A DNA stretch of 64,000 nucleotides from NCBI GenBank assembly GCA_945859605.1, contig OX243812.1, forward strand, positions 50,139,262-50,203,261, read 5' to 3'. This DNA comes from Lumbricus rubellus. Taxonomy: Eukaryota > Annelida > Clitellata > Crassiclitellata > Lumbricidae. Below, in pieces: positions 49,201 to 56,867 of this stretch; position 1 is the first letter of the stretch, and every line of letters begins with the position of its first letter. A model generated the notes under the pieces. The model saw only the letters and a program-made list of their open reading frames with translations. It had not been told where the DNA came from and ran no database searches. A program made the position numbers and the translations under genes.

Positions 49201-50091
49201 AAATTCGTGGAAAGTGCCTGGCTGAAAAAGTATATCGATCTGAATACCAACCTGAGAACGAAAGCTACGAACGATTTTGAGAAAGACTTTTTCAAGCTGA
49301 TGAACAATAGCGTTTTCGGTAAAACAATGGAAGCTATCGAGAATCGAGTTGACATACGATTGGTGAGTGATGAGAAGGAAGCTATCAAGCTAGCCGCGAA
49401 AACCAATTACGACAGACGAACTATTTTCGACGAAAACCTCATCGCTGTTCACATGAAAAAGACCAAGTTGTTTTACAACAAGCCGATATATCTAGGGATG
49501 TGCATATTAGACACCAGTAAGACGCTCATGTATGAGTTTCATTATAATTACATCAAGGCCAAGTACGGGGATAGGGCCAAGCTATTATTCACCGATACCG
49601 ATTCTTTGGCGTATGAAATTAAAACGGAAGACTTCTACAAAGATATTTCCCCCGACGTCCAAAGTATGTTCGATACTTCAGACTATCCGAGAGATCACCC
49701 GTCAGGTATAGAATCTGGCGTTAATAAAAAAGTGGTTGGTATGTTCAAAGACGAGGCCGCGGGAAAACAGATCGAAGAATTTGTCGGACTGCGATCCAAG
49801 TTGTACTCTTACAAGATGGCGGGTGAAGACTACAAGAAATGTAAAGGTGTGAAAAAGAACGTCGTCAAGAAATCAATCACTCACGCAGATTACAAAGACT
49901 GCGTGTTTACGAAAAGACAACAGTCGAGAGCGATGAACGTCATTCGATCCTATCGCCATGAAATTTACACCGAAGAAGTAAATAAAATAGCTCTGTCTGC
50001 CGACGACGACAAAAGAGTAATAATGGACGACGGAATCCATACCCTAGCCTATGGGCACTACACGCTGAAAACTAAACAAAATAAAGAATAA
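46282..50091 (+). CDS. polB: Protein-primed family B DNA polymerase with N-terminal SAP domains
   Basis: 1,269 aa, intact. Residues ~5-33 and ~55-85 are two SAP-like DNA-binding motifs (LKELRQIPKQRGQRGYSSLR; VRELREIAKKRGVRGYSRLA). The proofreading domain has Exo I (FADFESF, Asp455), a Cys/His insert resembling endonuclease VII (CHIC at 555, then DHCHLTGKFRGA), Exo II (HNLTGYDSH, Asp606) and Exo III (YHDLYNLSD, Asp766). Polymerase motif A is LDANNLYGWAM (Asp863), B is KLMNNSVFGKTM (1005-1016), C is FTDTDSL (Asp1105, Asp1107). All catalytic residues are present. It would replicate the linear element from a terminal protein. The ATG at 46282 follows the promoter motif directly and is the first in frame. 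Confidence 0.97.
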   Translation: MDYSSYNLKELRQIPKQRGQRGYSSLRKAELIAFISQGDRLGARAQVNKTPAHTPATVRELREIAKKRGVRGYSRLAKAELTAFLTTTWKFLHPGKNKIVFSDWLTSEISRLPPQIKPPIHRFKLRETATAIKGFTKRYTIDGDNRIDVATFLKAVRPQVVRLLGKNRGAKVQLDLMCVMEKVDMKTGEVVTAEPNFKSKSDIILEATDVREIYTNAADKIKESMASFQMRGSNWRFKTVLKLDIDTVVYKPLKGSSYIPLPDYLANKKAIINMKNEDDECFKWCVTRAVNPVEEHPERITKELIRQSEELNWSGIEFPVAADANVLSKFERNNNISVNVFGYEKDVNIFPLYISKHVNDRCVELLLISDEEKKHYCWIKNFNRLLALRTEKSHNSMHYCRRCLIGYRKVESLHKHTEYCSQQDVQKIELPEPGTMLSFTHHYRKMRVPFLYFADFESFIKPIGTCQPVPSTSYTNKYQKHTPSSFCYHLKCFDDDVYSQEPVRFTAENEDDDVAQLFIDSIEENVKRIYNEFKFPKKMIFGKTEQKCYDDAVNCHICGGELREDRVRDHCHLTGKFRGAAHNLCNLKYKVPKFFRVVFHNLTGYDSHLFIKKLRGEHGEKIKCIPCNEEKYISFSREVVVDKFVDGDGKEREVKRELCFIDSFRFMPHSLDALSKNLQKDQCKNLGEFFEGEKLDLLLRKGVYPYDYVDGVERLNETELPPKHAFYSKLTDSGISEKDYAHAKTVWDKFECKTLRQYHDLYNLSDVLLLADVFENFRDACMKNYNLDPAWYYTSPGVAWDAALKTTGVELELLSDYDMLLMIKQGIRGGVSTISHRYAKANNEYMGEAFNPTQHSVFIPYLDANNLYGWAMSKPLPTHGFEWMNDDELNDWRNITERDGVGCVLEVDLEYPKELHDLHNDYPLAPESVKPAGSNVAKLIPNLNDKKKYVVHYGNLKLYERLGLKIVKIHRGIKFVESAWLKKYIDLNTNLRTKATNDFEKDFFKLMNNSVFGKTMEAIENRVDIRLVSDEKEAIKLAAKTNYDRRTIFDENLIAVHMKKTKLFYNKPIYLGMCILDTSKTLMYEFHYNYIKAKYGDRAKLLFTDTDSLAYEIKTEDFYKDISPDVQSMFDTSDYPRDHPSGIESGVNKKVVGMFKDEAAGKQIEEFVGLRSKLYSYKMAGEDYKKCKGVKKNVVKKSITHADYKDCVFTKRQQSRAMNVIRSYRHEIYTEEVNKIALSADDDKRVIMDDGIHTLAYGHYTLKTKQNKE

Positions 50092-50107
50092 TTTACACTA
50101 ATATAAA

Positions 50108-50839
50108 ATGGATGCGGCAAAAAAAGTGTGTTCTAAATGCAAAATAGAAAAAAGCTTGGACGAATTTCACAAAGATAACTTACAGAAGAGCGGGTATTAC
50201 CCCAGCTGTAAAATTTGTAAAAATGCCAAAGTGAAAGAGCTTGCACACAAATACGCGAGACAGGAAAATAGGGAAAAAAAGGAAAATAAAGTTTGCAGCC
50301 GATGTAAGATTGAAAAGAACATTTCGGAATACGTCAACAATCGATTTCAAAAAGATGGAAAGGCGAATGAATGCAAAAATTGTAGACATAATTATTATCT
50401 AGCCAGCGCAGAAGCTCGAAATAAATATCAAAAAGCGTATATTACAACCCGAAGGCAGAATGACCCGGAGTTTAAATTACTAACAAATATGCGCTGTAGG
50501 CTTGGCGATGCACTAAGAGGCAAATCGAAATCACAAACGACACGTCAACTTGTCGGCATTGACTTTGAAATATTCACCAAATGGATTCAGTTTCAATTTG
50601 ACGAAGAAATGACCATGGAAAATTACGGATCCTATTGGCAAATCGACCATGTTCTACCCCTATCTTCGTTCAACTTACTCGATGAAGAAGAACTCCATAG
50701 AGCCATGAATTGGGTGAATTTACGCCCTTTGCTACCGCTGAAAAATTTGCAAAAAGCGAGCAAAATAGATCGTTGGTTATATATTATGCAGGAAGTAAAA
50801 TCTCATTACTTTTTGAAACATTTAGAAAATGAGTTTTGA
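50108..50839 (+). CDS. HNH endonuclease with two N-terminal zinc ribbons
   Basis: 243 aa. Two tandem zinc motifs, CSKCKIEKSLDEF...CKIC (about 8-40) and CSRCKIEKNISEY...CKNC (about 62-98), are followed by a basic linker. A C-terminal HNH-type core contains WQIDHVLPLSSF (about 178-189) and NWVNLRPLLPLKNLQKASKI (about 198-217), matching the endonuclease VII-like family common in large DNA viruses. Possible roles are branched-DNA resolution or homing. It starts 16 bp after PolB and its last codons overlap the protease start by 11 bp, so the three genes form one compact block. Confidence 0.85.
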   Translation: MDAAKKVCSKCKIEKSLDEFHKDNLQKSGYYPSCKICKNAKVKELAHKYARQENREKKENKVCSRCKIEKNISEYVNNRFQKDGKANECKNCRHNYYLASAEARNKYQKAYITTRRQNDPEFKLLTNMRCRLGDALRGKSKSQTTRQLVGIDFEIFTKWIQFQFDEEMTMENYGSYWQIDHVLPLSSFNLLDEEELHRAMNWVNLRPLLPLKNLQKASKIDRWLYIMQEVKSHYFLKHLENEF

Positions 50840-51263
50840 GACATACAAAAACATAAATGTTGAAGGCATAGTTCTACCAAATACCCCTCTGTCAAACATA
50901 CAGCTGATCGATGCCGCGAATAAACTAAATATTCCAAACTTCAGGGGCGTTTTTGTCCGAGACGAGCTCCCAAAGAAACCTAACCGGAACGAGTGTGGCA
51001 TTCTAAATCTAGACGATTCTAATGGAACCGGCTCGCACTGGGTCGCTTTTTCAAAAAACGGCAAGGACAAAATATATTTCGACAGCTATGGCCTGTCCCC
51101 TCCTACAGAACTGGTAAAGTATTTGCAGAGTCCCGTGTACTACAATAGCGAGCGCGTGCAGTCCGACAACGAAGTGTTTTGCGGTCATCTATGCCTGCTC
51201 GTCCTGAAAAAAACATGTAAAGATGGAGTGAGTTTTCAAGAAGTTATAAACAGCCTGCATTAA
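50829..51263 (+). CDS. Adenain-type cysteine protease (virion maturation)
   Basis: 144 aa. The catalytic set is His70 (GSHWVAF), Asp85 (YFDSYG), Gln111 (RVQSD) and Cys118 (EVFCGHLCL), as in adenovirus-type C5/Ulp1-fold proteases, and the length is near the small Polinton form. It is expected to cleave precursors of capsid-associated proteins at (M/I/L)xGx-G or (M/I/L)xGG-x sites. Candidate sites occur in the 153-aa and 198-aa proteins of this element. The ATG overlaps the end of the HNH gene. Confidence 0.9.
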   Translation: MSFETYKNINVEGIVLPNTPLSNIQLIDAANKLNIPNFRGVFVRDELPKKPNRNECGILNLDDSNGTGSHWVAFSKNGKDKIYFDSYGLSPPTELVKYLQSPVYYNSERVQSDNEVFCGHLCLLVLKKTCKDGVSFQEVINSLH

Positions 51264-51294
51264 AAATTATTATAATTATTTCGCCTTGTAAAAA

Positions 51295-52044
51295 ATGCCT
51301 GTTGATAAATTTGGTCATACAGATTCAGGATCTACGCAAAGAGTAATTGCTGGAGGAGTTACTGAAAGTCAAGTAAATAGTACTTTTCTACGGCTAGATG
51401 GAGCAAACCCAGCGACTGGCGATCTAAATATGAGTGGACATACTATTAGAGGTCTGCCTACAACGAATACAGCGAATACAGCGAATACTCCGGAGGCGGG
51501 AATAGACGAGGTTGTAAGTCGGGGGCAAGTAATAGATTTACTGCAGAATCACGATGACGTCCCGACCGACAATAATCATTTGACGAATAAGAAATACGTC
51601 GATGAACAACTTACTTCGAAAGTGGCGACGGTAGTAGGACCCGCGGTTAGCGCTTACAGTTCAACTCAGCAGGCTATACTCGCTAGGACTCACACTGCAG
51701 TTACTTTTGACGTAATAAGATGTAGTACCGCAAAACACGGTATTGAACAGGGCATCGGAACGACTTCTTTCTTCCCCAGTAAAGCCGGGTACTATATCGT
51801 TTCGGCGTACATAGAATTTTGTAACAATAGTAATACCGCGTATGGCACCGTCCACCTGTATAAAAATGGAGCGTCGTACATGCAAATTGCGGGCGGAGGG
51901 AGCACGAAAGGTTCGCAAAACCATTCAATCGGTAGTAACATAGTTTTTCTAGACGAGTTCGATTACCTCAGCATACACGCTTTTTCATCCATCGCTACGA
52001 ACATTTTGTGTCGGGACTTTTCTGCGGTATTCTTACGGCCCTAA
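51295..52044 (+). CDS. Fibre-like protein 1 with C-terminal C1q/TNF-like head
   Basis: 249 aa. The N-terminus (MPVDKFGHTDSGST) and the GANPATGDLNMSGHTIRGLP stretch look like phage tail-fibre or adenovirus-fibre type shaft sequence, followed by HLTNKKYVDEQ, a motif seen at fibre shaft/head junctions. The C-terminal ~130 residues end in FSAVFLRP and have the beta-strand pattern of a trimeric C1q/TNF-like head. I infer a surface spike for host-cell attachment. The first ~60 nt and the shaft are nearly identical to the next gene, while the heads differ. Confidence 0.65.
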   Translation: MPVDKFGHTDSGSTQRVIAGGVTESQVNSTFLRLDGANPATGDLNMSGHTIRGLPTTNTANTANTPEAGIDEVVSRGQVIDLLQNHDDVPTDNNHLTNKKYVDEQLTSKVATVVGPAVSAYSSTQQAILARTHTAVTFDVIRCSTAKHGIEQGIGTTSFFPSKAGYYIVSAYIEFCNNSNTAYGTVHLYKNGASYMQIAGGGSTKGSQNHSIGSNIVFLDEFDYLSIHAFSSIATNILCRDFSAVFLRP

Positions 52045-52068
52045 TTAATAAAAATTATTATATTCAAA

Positions 52069-52803
52069 ATGCCTGTTGATAAATTTGGTCATACAGATTC
52101 AGGATCTACTGACAGAATAATTGCAGGGGGCGTTACGCTGTCCCAAGTAAACAGTACTTTTCTAAGGTTAGATGGAGCAAATCCGGCGACTGGGAATCTA
52201 AATATGAATGGCAACTGCATCAAAGGCCTGCCAATAACGAATAATCCGGATGCGGGTATGGATGAAGCGCTAAGTTGGGGCCAAGCTATAGATTTGATTA
52301 CGAATCACGCGGGCATTCCATCAAACGATAATCATTTGACGAATAAAAAATACGTAGACGAGCGAATTGCTTCGATAGTGCCTAGCTCCACTGCTGAGGC
52401 TGCATTTGGCCCAGCGTTTAGTGTTTACGCCCTCTCGGCTCAGGCTATCATCGCCAACACAATAACGCAAGTATCATTTGGAACTGTAAAATTCGATCCG
52501 GATAATTGTCTAGTCAATTCGAACCGCTTCCTTCCTCGGAAAGCCGGTTGTTACATGGTTACGACGTGTTTGGAAATACGCGACAATAGTGCTAAATATA
52601 CTGAAAGTATTGGCTTGTACAAAAGTGGGGGAGTGTACACGATGATTGTCGGTGGCAGGAGTATGGCTGGGTCGAAAAAATATGTATCGAGCACTAGCCT
52701 AGTTCGATTAACTAATACCGATTATCTCGAGATATTTATTACTTCGCCTAATCCGGTAAATATTTTAGTTCGCGATTTTTCAGCAGCATTCTTACGACCT
52801 TAG
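52069..52803 (+). CDS. Fibre-like protein 2 (tandem paralogue)
   Basis: 244 aa. Same N-terminal tag and shaft as the upstream gene (GANPATGNLNMNGNCIKGLP, HLTNKKYVDER) but a strongly diverged C-terminal head ending FSAAFLRP. It begins 24 bp after fibre 1 and shares the leader ATTCAAAATGCC pattern. Gene duplication with head diversification suggests two receptor specificities. It converges on the leftward capsid block, with a hairpin between. Confidence 0.65.
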   Translation: MPVDKFGHTDSGSTDRIIAGGVTLSQVNSTFLRLDGANPATGNLNMNGNCIKGLPITNNPDAGMDEALSWGQAIDLITNHAGIPSNDNHLTNKKYVDERIASIVPSSTAEAAFGPAFSVYALSAQAIIANTITQVSFGTVKFDPDNCLVNSNRFLPRKAGCYMVTTCLEIRDNSAKYTESIGLYKSGGVYTMIVGGRSMAGSKKYVSSTSLVRLTNTDYLEIFITSPNPVNILVRDFSAAFLRP

Positions 52804-52831
52804 AATTCAAAACCGATTCAAGTTTTGAATT
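52804..52831. terminator. Hairpin between convergent gene blocks
   Basis: AATTCAAAAC and GTTTTGAATT form a 10-bp stem with an 8-nt loop directly after the fibre 2 stop, between fibre 2 (rightward) and the capsid gene (leftward, stop at 52869). A transcript-end role is inference. Confidence 0.45.
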
Positions 52832-52868
52832 TGAGTACTACACTTCATCGACCATTCTATCATGAACT

Positions 52869-54158
52869 TCAATATACCACACTCATTTTCTGTCCGTCCG
52901 ATTGAAACCTCAGTAACTTGTCTGAAATCACCATTGCGTACGCTTCCGTATTAGCCGGCGGCGCTGCATTAAACGTGCCTTTGATCTGGATATCGACCAC
53001 CGATGACTTCAGACGCTCGGATTGCTTGCTCACGTCAAACACCATAATCGGAAACAGATCTTTGAAATCCGAGGGTGTGATATTGCATTGCGTCATTAGT
53101 TCGTCCATTCCATAGTATTTTTCACTAAACGCGGCTGCTGCTCGGTACACCCGCGCGAATTGTTGATTCGGAAATGATAGATTATAGTCGACAACTGGGT
53201 ATCGGTCCTGGTTCATCATCACGAACATGTTCTTCAGATCGCAATGATTGAAAACGGATGGATTGTGTTCTTGATCGCCGCTTTTGTCGGTTTGAAAACC
53301 CAAGATGATGTACCTAGGCTTCTCAGGTAATGTCTTGACGCTAAGTCTCCAGCTAAAATTAGTCGACTGTGCGACGGAGGTGGTATCGCATTGACGGGCT
53401 CTGTACGCAACTGGCAACGACGCTTTCGATTCGATCGTTTTGTACAATTGCATCTTCTCCATATCCGCGGGAATAACGTGAGGCATGAACCATGAGATTT
53501 TATCCAGCCTAACTTTCCCTGCACCCGCGGCGGCGAGTCTAAAAATTGCGTCGTCATCGGCTTTACGAACCAGAGTTAGCGTATGTTTCACACCAAAAAC
53601 AACCTTGTCGTAATCATCGCAAAATCCGAAAATATGCTTCAATGGAACTACAAAGCTAAAAGTACCTTTGGCATTTGGTTTTTGAATTATATACGACTGT
53701 CTCACGGCGAAACCTTGATTATTCGCGATAGCATCCGTCGCCCCGCTGTCCTTGTACCACAACTGATTCAAACCTTGAGCTAGTTGAAAATCATTCGGGT
53801 ATTTGAGTAATCCGAGCATCGTCGTTGCCTGGCCTGGGTGAAATAACGATTCAATTTCCTGATTCGACAGTGAATACGAAATTTGACTGAAAAGATGCAT
53901 GAGCCCATTATTCGTAAGAGTTGCTTCATCGGCATTAACGTAGAAGGTGTTGTCTGCCTTCGTCAATCTACCCTCGAACAGCAGGTAAGATTCCGCCGGA
54001 TGACAAAATAAATCTTGAAGTTCGATGTTTATTCTAATCTCGCCGGAGGTGTTTAGATTCGCCCCCGATATCGGCTCATACTCGTACCATTCGTAGCGTT
54101 CGACGCTTTCATCGCTCAATGGTTGTTCGGTAAATCTTAGAATATCAGATGATTGCAT
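52869..54158 (-). CDS. Major capsid (hexon-like, double jelly-roll) candidate
   Basis: 429 aa. Motifs such as YEWYEYEPISGAN, LFSQISYSLSNQEIE, ALEPSY-like strand spacing and a C-terminal AYAMVISDKLLRFQSDGQ resemble the family typified by the C. elegans transposon-derived protein F54H12.2, regarded as the hexon/major capsid of adinto/Polinton-type elements. Predicted all-beta. It begins the leftward virion block and is the longest structural protein here, as expected for the major capsid. Smaller than the ~600-aa capsid of some Polintons, so structure prediction would be the decisive test. Confidence 0.72.
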   Translation of the reverse strand: MQSSDILRFTEQPLSDESVERYEWYEYEPISGANLNTSGEIRINIELQDLFCHPAESYLLFEGRLTKADNTFYVNADEATLTNNGLMHLFSQISYSLSNQEIESLFHPGQATTMLGLLKYPNDFQLAQGLNQLWYKDSGATDAIANNQGFAVRQSYIIQKPNAKGTFSFVVPLKHIFGFCDDYDKVVFGVKHTLTLVRKADDDAIFRLAAAGAGKVRLDKISWFMPHVIPADMEKMQLYKTIESKASLPVAYRARQCDTTSVAQSTNFSWRLSVKTLPEKPRYIILGFQTDKSGDQEHNPSVFNHCDLKNMFVMMNQDRYPVVDYNLSFPNQQFARVYRAAAAFSEKYYGMDELMTQCNITPSDFKDLFPIMVFDVSKQSERLKSSVVDIQIKGTFNAAPPANTEAYAMVISDKLLRFQSDGQKMSVVY

Positions 54159-54183
54159 TTTTACTACTACGCGATAATATTTT

Positions 54184-54645
54184 TTACGCGACCTTCATTC
54201 CGGCGCCGTTTAGCGAGCGTACTAAATCTTGTATCGATATGGCGCCGTTCTTCTTCAGGCCATCACCCATCATCAGATTATTGATATTCGGGATATTCGA
54301 GCTCAACCCAACGCTACCGACGCCACTCAGCCGATCTAAAATTTGTCTAGTTTCTGGTGTAATTTTCTTGGAGGTGGGAGTAGGAGCAGGAGTCGTAAAC
54401 AGTTTGGCCACTGCTTTGTCCACTAAGCGTTTGCCAGCGTCGATTGCGGTTGTTTTCCCAACGTCGATGGCCTTTTTCCCAATTTCTTTCGCCACGTCTT
54501 TACTCGCGTTGAGAGCGGTCGTTGCTAATTGTTTGGCGGCGTTCGACGTTACTAGTCGTTTGAAAAATCCCGAAATTGTATCGAATATTCCCGATCCTCC
54601 GATAACGTATTGTTTTCTATACCTCCTTCTATTAATGACTTGCAT
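54184..54645 (-). CDS. Small virion protein with protease site and amphipathic helix
   Basis: 153 aa. A basic N-terminus (MQVINRRRYRKQYV) is followed by IGGS-G, an exact adenain type II consensus, then IFDTISGFFKRLVTS, a strongly amphipathic segment resembling membrane-active peptides. The Ala/Lys-rich helix and Pro/Thr linker follow. Layout and size recall adenovirus pVI, whose N-terminal helix disrupts membranes after protease processing. Function here is inferred only from sequence layout. It lies 25 bp upstream (in transcript sense) of the capsid gene. Confidence 0.6.
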   Translation of the reverse strand: MQVINRRRYRKQYVIGGSGIFDTISGFFKRLVTSNAAKQLATTALNASKDVAKEIGKKAIDVGKTTAIDAGKRLVDKAVAKLFTTPAPTPTSKKITPETRQILDRLSGVGSVGLSSNIPNINNLMMGDGLKKNGAISIQDLVRSLNGAGMKVA

Positions 54646-54657
54646 TTTTTCTGCATT

Positions 54658-55560
54658 TTACAATGCCATCATTATATTTTTGTAAGCATCTTTACTCAGC
54701 ACTTCCTGCCTCAATAACGCGTCGCACATCGCCACGATCTCGTTTCTCACGCCGGTATTGCCTGCTTTGAAGCTTTGAAATCGTAGTTCTAGCTGTTTCG
54801 CTAATACGTTTGGATCTTCGGAAATAACGATTACACCACCCACGCCTTTACCCACCGCATTACGAGTCCTCTTTTCCCATATCGGCTTGATAATTTCTCT
54901 ATATTTGACGCTCGAAGATGCTTTCGGTTTGTTGGGATTTTTTGGCTGTCTGATAGCATCCGACGCGAGTAGAATCTCGGCGTAATCGTCTCTATCATTA
55001 TTATCGTATATCGACGTGTTCGGCTGTTTCATCGTCAACAACTCCCAAAGCCCCGGTGTTCCGCTATACGTCTTATTTCCAACCGTCACATCGTCTCCTT
55101 GAATAAAAATCGGAGTATCGCCGATGTAGAATTGACCATTTTTTGATCGTATTCCGAACGTCGTGTCTACGATTTTTCTATCGGAGGCGTATTGATGAAG
55201 GTACTTGGTGGCTACTTCACCTAATTCTAAAGTTCTAATATCCTCAGTCGGATCGTCGCTATACGCTTCTATCGAGGGATACTGAGGAAATTGAACCTTC
55301 AACGAAGCGGGTAGCGTCTGTAGCGCGTTTGTAGTAGCTATCGAGTTTTCTTTGATGGCGGATAGTAAGACATTTTGCTCTTTGGAAATTGCGGATTGCG
55401 AATCGACGATAGGCTTGTACAGCTTGGTTAATTCTTGTTGCAGCCCCGAATCCCCCAATCTCTCCGATAAAAAGTTTTGTTGAATATTCTTCTTGGATTT
55501 CAGAAACTCTTCGACTATGAAATTTCTTTTCGCCGGGTCATCTATCTTTAGAAACGACAT
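54658..55560 (-). CDS. DUF8207-type Polinton protein
   Basis: 300 aa from the ATG at 55560. The longer frame to 55674 would add an artefactual RRKT-repeat leader encoded by a 12-bp minisatellite. The N-terminal half is helical/coiled (about 1-90). The C-terminal region has GTPGLWELLTMKQPN and DDYAEILLASDAI followed by KYREIIKPIW, the signature I associate with DUF8207, common in animal Polintons. Role unknown; conservation next to capsid genes suggests a virion or core protein. Confidence 0.75.
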   Translation of the reverse strand: MSFLKIDDPAKRNFIVEEFLKSKKNIQQNFLSERLGDSGLQQELTKLYKPIVDSQSAISKEQNVLLSAIKENSIATTNALQTLPASLKVQFPQYPSIEAYSDDPTEDIRTLELGEVATKYLHQYASDRKIVDTTFGIRSKNGQFYIGDTPIFIQGDDVTVGNKTYSGTPGLWELLTMKQPNTSIYDNNDRDDYAEILLASDAIRQPKNPNKPKASSSVKYREIIKPIWEKRTRNAVGKGVGGVIVISEDPNVLAKQLELRFQSFKAGNTGVRNEIVAMCDALLRQEVLSKDAYKNIMMAL

Positions 55561-55564
55561 TTTT

Positions 55565-55725
55565 AATAAAAAATTTAATGTTTTTCGGCGTGTTTTTCGA
55601 CGTGTTTTTCGACGTGTTTTTCGACATGTTTTTCGACATGTGTAAAAACATAGGTTAGACGTATTTTCAGACATAGCGACATAGGTCTACATAGGTCTAC
55701 ATAGGTCTACAAAACTCCACAAAAC
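55565..55725. repeat. 12-bp minisatellite between virion genes
   Basis: GTTTTTCGACGT-type units, about six copies (55578-55645), then ACATAGGTCT repeats (55678-55705). It fills the gap between two virion genes. Confidence 0.85.
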
Positions 55726-55726
55726 T

Positions 55727-56425
55727 CTACATGATTTCATACATGTTCGCGTTAGTCGTCTTTCGAGCAGATTCGGTATTTTTCTCAAACATGCTTTGAA
55801 AGGACTGCCTGACTTCTTCTCTTCCCCGATCGATGAGTGATTGTTTCGTTTCCTCATCCATCGCGTCTGCCGCAACTTTCGACTTACTTTTAATTTCTTC
55901 TTTCATGCTATTGAATTTTTCAATCTCGCTTAGAATCAGAGAATATTCCTCATCTGAAATGTGATCATCCACGAGTGCTTTTGAAATATGGTCGCTGATC
56001 GTGTTGAGCTTCGCATCAGCTAGCGTTTTGATCTTTTCGTGTTTCTCCGCTTTCAGGGCGAGCTTTTTACAGATTCGGCTGCCGATTATACTCAATAGCC
56101 CCGCACCTAGCGCTGCCCCTTCCATAGCAATAGCGATGGGGGCTGCAATTATGGTGGATAATACACCGATTCCCGAAATTCCGAGCCCCATCGTGACCAC
56201 CATGAGAAAGCTGTCTACTACGCCGATTACGCTTACACTTCTATGGTACTTTTTACTCAACGTTGCTCTTTTGTCTCGTTCTTGCTCGATCTCCTTTTTG
56301 ATTTCGCTAATCTTTTGAAGCCGATACGTTTGTGCGGACCCTGCGGCTATTTGTATTTCACCTTCTGGCGCAGAGGGCGTTATATTTGTTAGGTTTGGAT
56401 AGAGTTTGATGCCTTCGTATTCCAT
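55727..56425 (-). CDS. Membrane protein with coiled coil (conserved Polinton family)
   Basis: 232 aa from the ATG at 56425 (MEYEGIKLYPNL). Residues ~28-60 are a charged coiled coil (ISEIKKEIEQERDKRATL). Residues ~65-115 form two hydrophobic segments (VVDSFLMVVTMGLGISGIGV; IIAAPIAIAMEGAALGAGLL). Then comes a conserved helical part (KLNTISDHISKALVDDHISD). I have the impression of a widespread unnamed family in animal Polintons but cannot name it. Likely membrane-associated. Confidence 0.7.
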   Translation of the reverse strand: MEYEGIKLYPNLTNITPSAPEGEIQIAAGSAQTYRLQKISEIKKEIEQERDKRATLSKKYHRSVSVIGVVDSFLMVVTMGLGISGIGVLSTIIAAPIAIAMEGAALGAGLLSIIGSRICKKLALKAEKHEKIKTLADAKLNTISDHISKALVDDHISDEEYSLILSEIEKFNSMKEEIKSKSKVAADAMDEETKQSLIDRGREEVRQSFQSMFEKNTESARKTTNANMYEIM

Positions 56426-56452
56426 TCGTTTATTTATTAGCAATATATTTTT

Positions 56453-56851
56453 TTACCGCAGATAATTTACACAGCATAGCGAATCTCCTTCGTTTATCGT
56501 TACCGCCGAATCGGAGTTGTTTTGAATGGAAACTATGATATCATCAACCACATCTTCTGAAATCACTCCGTCTAGTAGACTGCAGCGTCGTTCCTTGATA
56601 CTCTGTCTGAGGGAAACGAGGCAAAGTCCTGCCGCCATTTCTACACCTAGTCCAAGCCTTAGCGTATTTGCTGTCTTTGGTTGTATCGTGGTATCATTTT
56701 GCGCAAAAATCTCCCATCGCAGACCTCCTAGTTGTCTTACTGGGGCGCGAGTAACACCGCTCGTAATCTTCCAAAAAACTGAAACGGGCTGCGTTCTAAC
56801 CTCTACCGGTCTAGTTGGTTTAGTTCCAAATTTGTGTATTGGTCTCGACAT
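56453..56851 (-). CDS. dUTPase-fold protein without catalytic residues
   Basis: 132 aa. The strand order of the trimeric dUTPase fold is recognisable: GLRWEIFAQND, TIQPKTANTLRLGLGVEM, LCLVSLRQS, LLDGVISEDVVDDIIVSIQN, AVTINEGDSLCCVNYL. The catalytic signatures are lost. The motif I Asp (AGxD) is absent, motif II RSS is LRQS, and motif III GVIDxxY reads GVISEDV, lacking both Asp and Tyr. I infer a non-enzymatic trimer, perhaps a capsid cement or spike protein, since it sits among virion genes. Confidence 0.7.
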   Translation of the reverse strand: MSRPIHKFGTKPTRPVEVRTQPVSVFWKITSGVTRAPVRQLGGLRWEIFAQNDTTIQPKTANTLRLGLGVEMAAGLCLVSLRQSIKERRCSLLDGVISEDVVDDIIVSIQNNSDSAVTINEGDSLCCVNYLR

Positions 56852-56867
56852 TTTATAATAGAATAGT

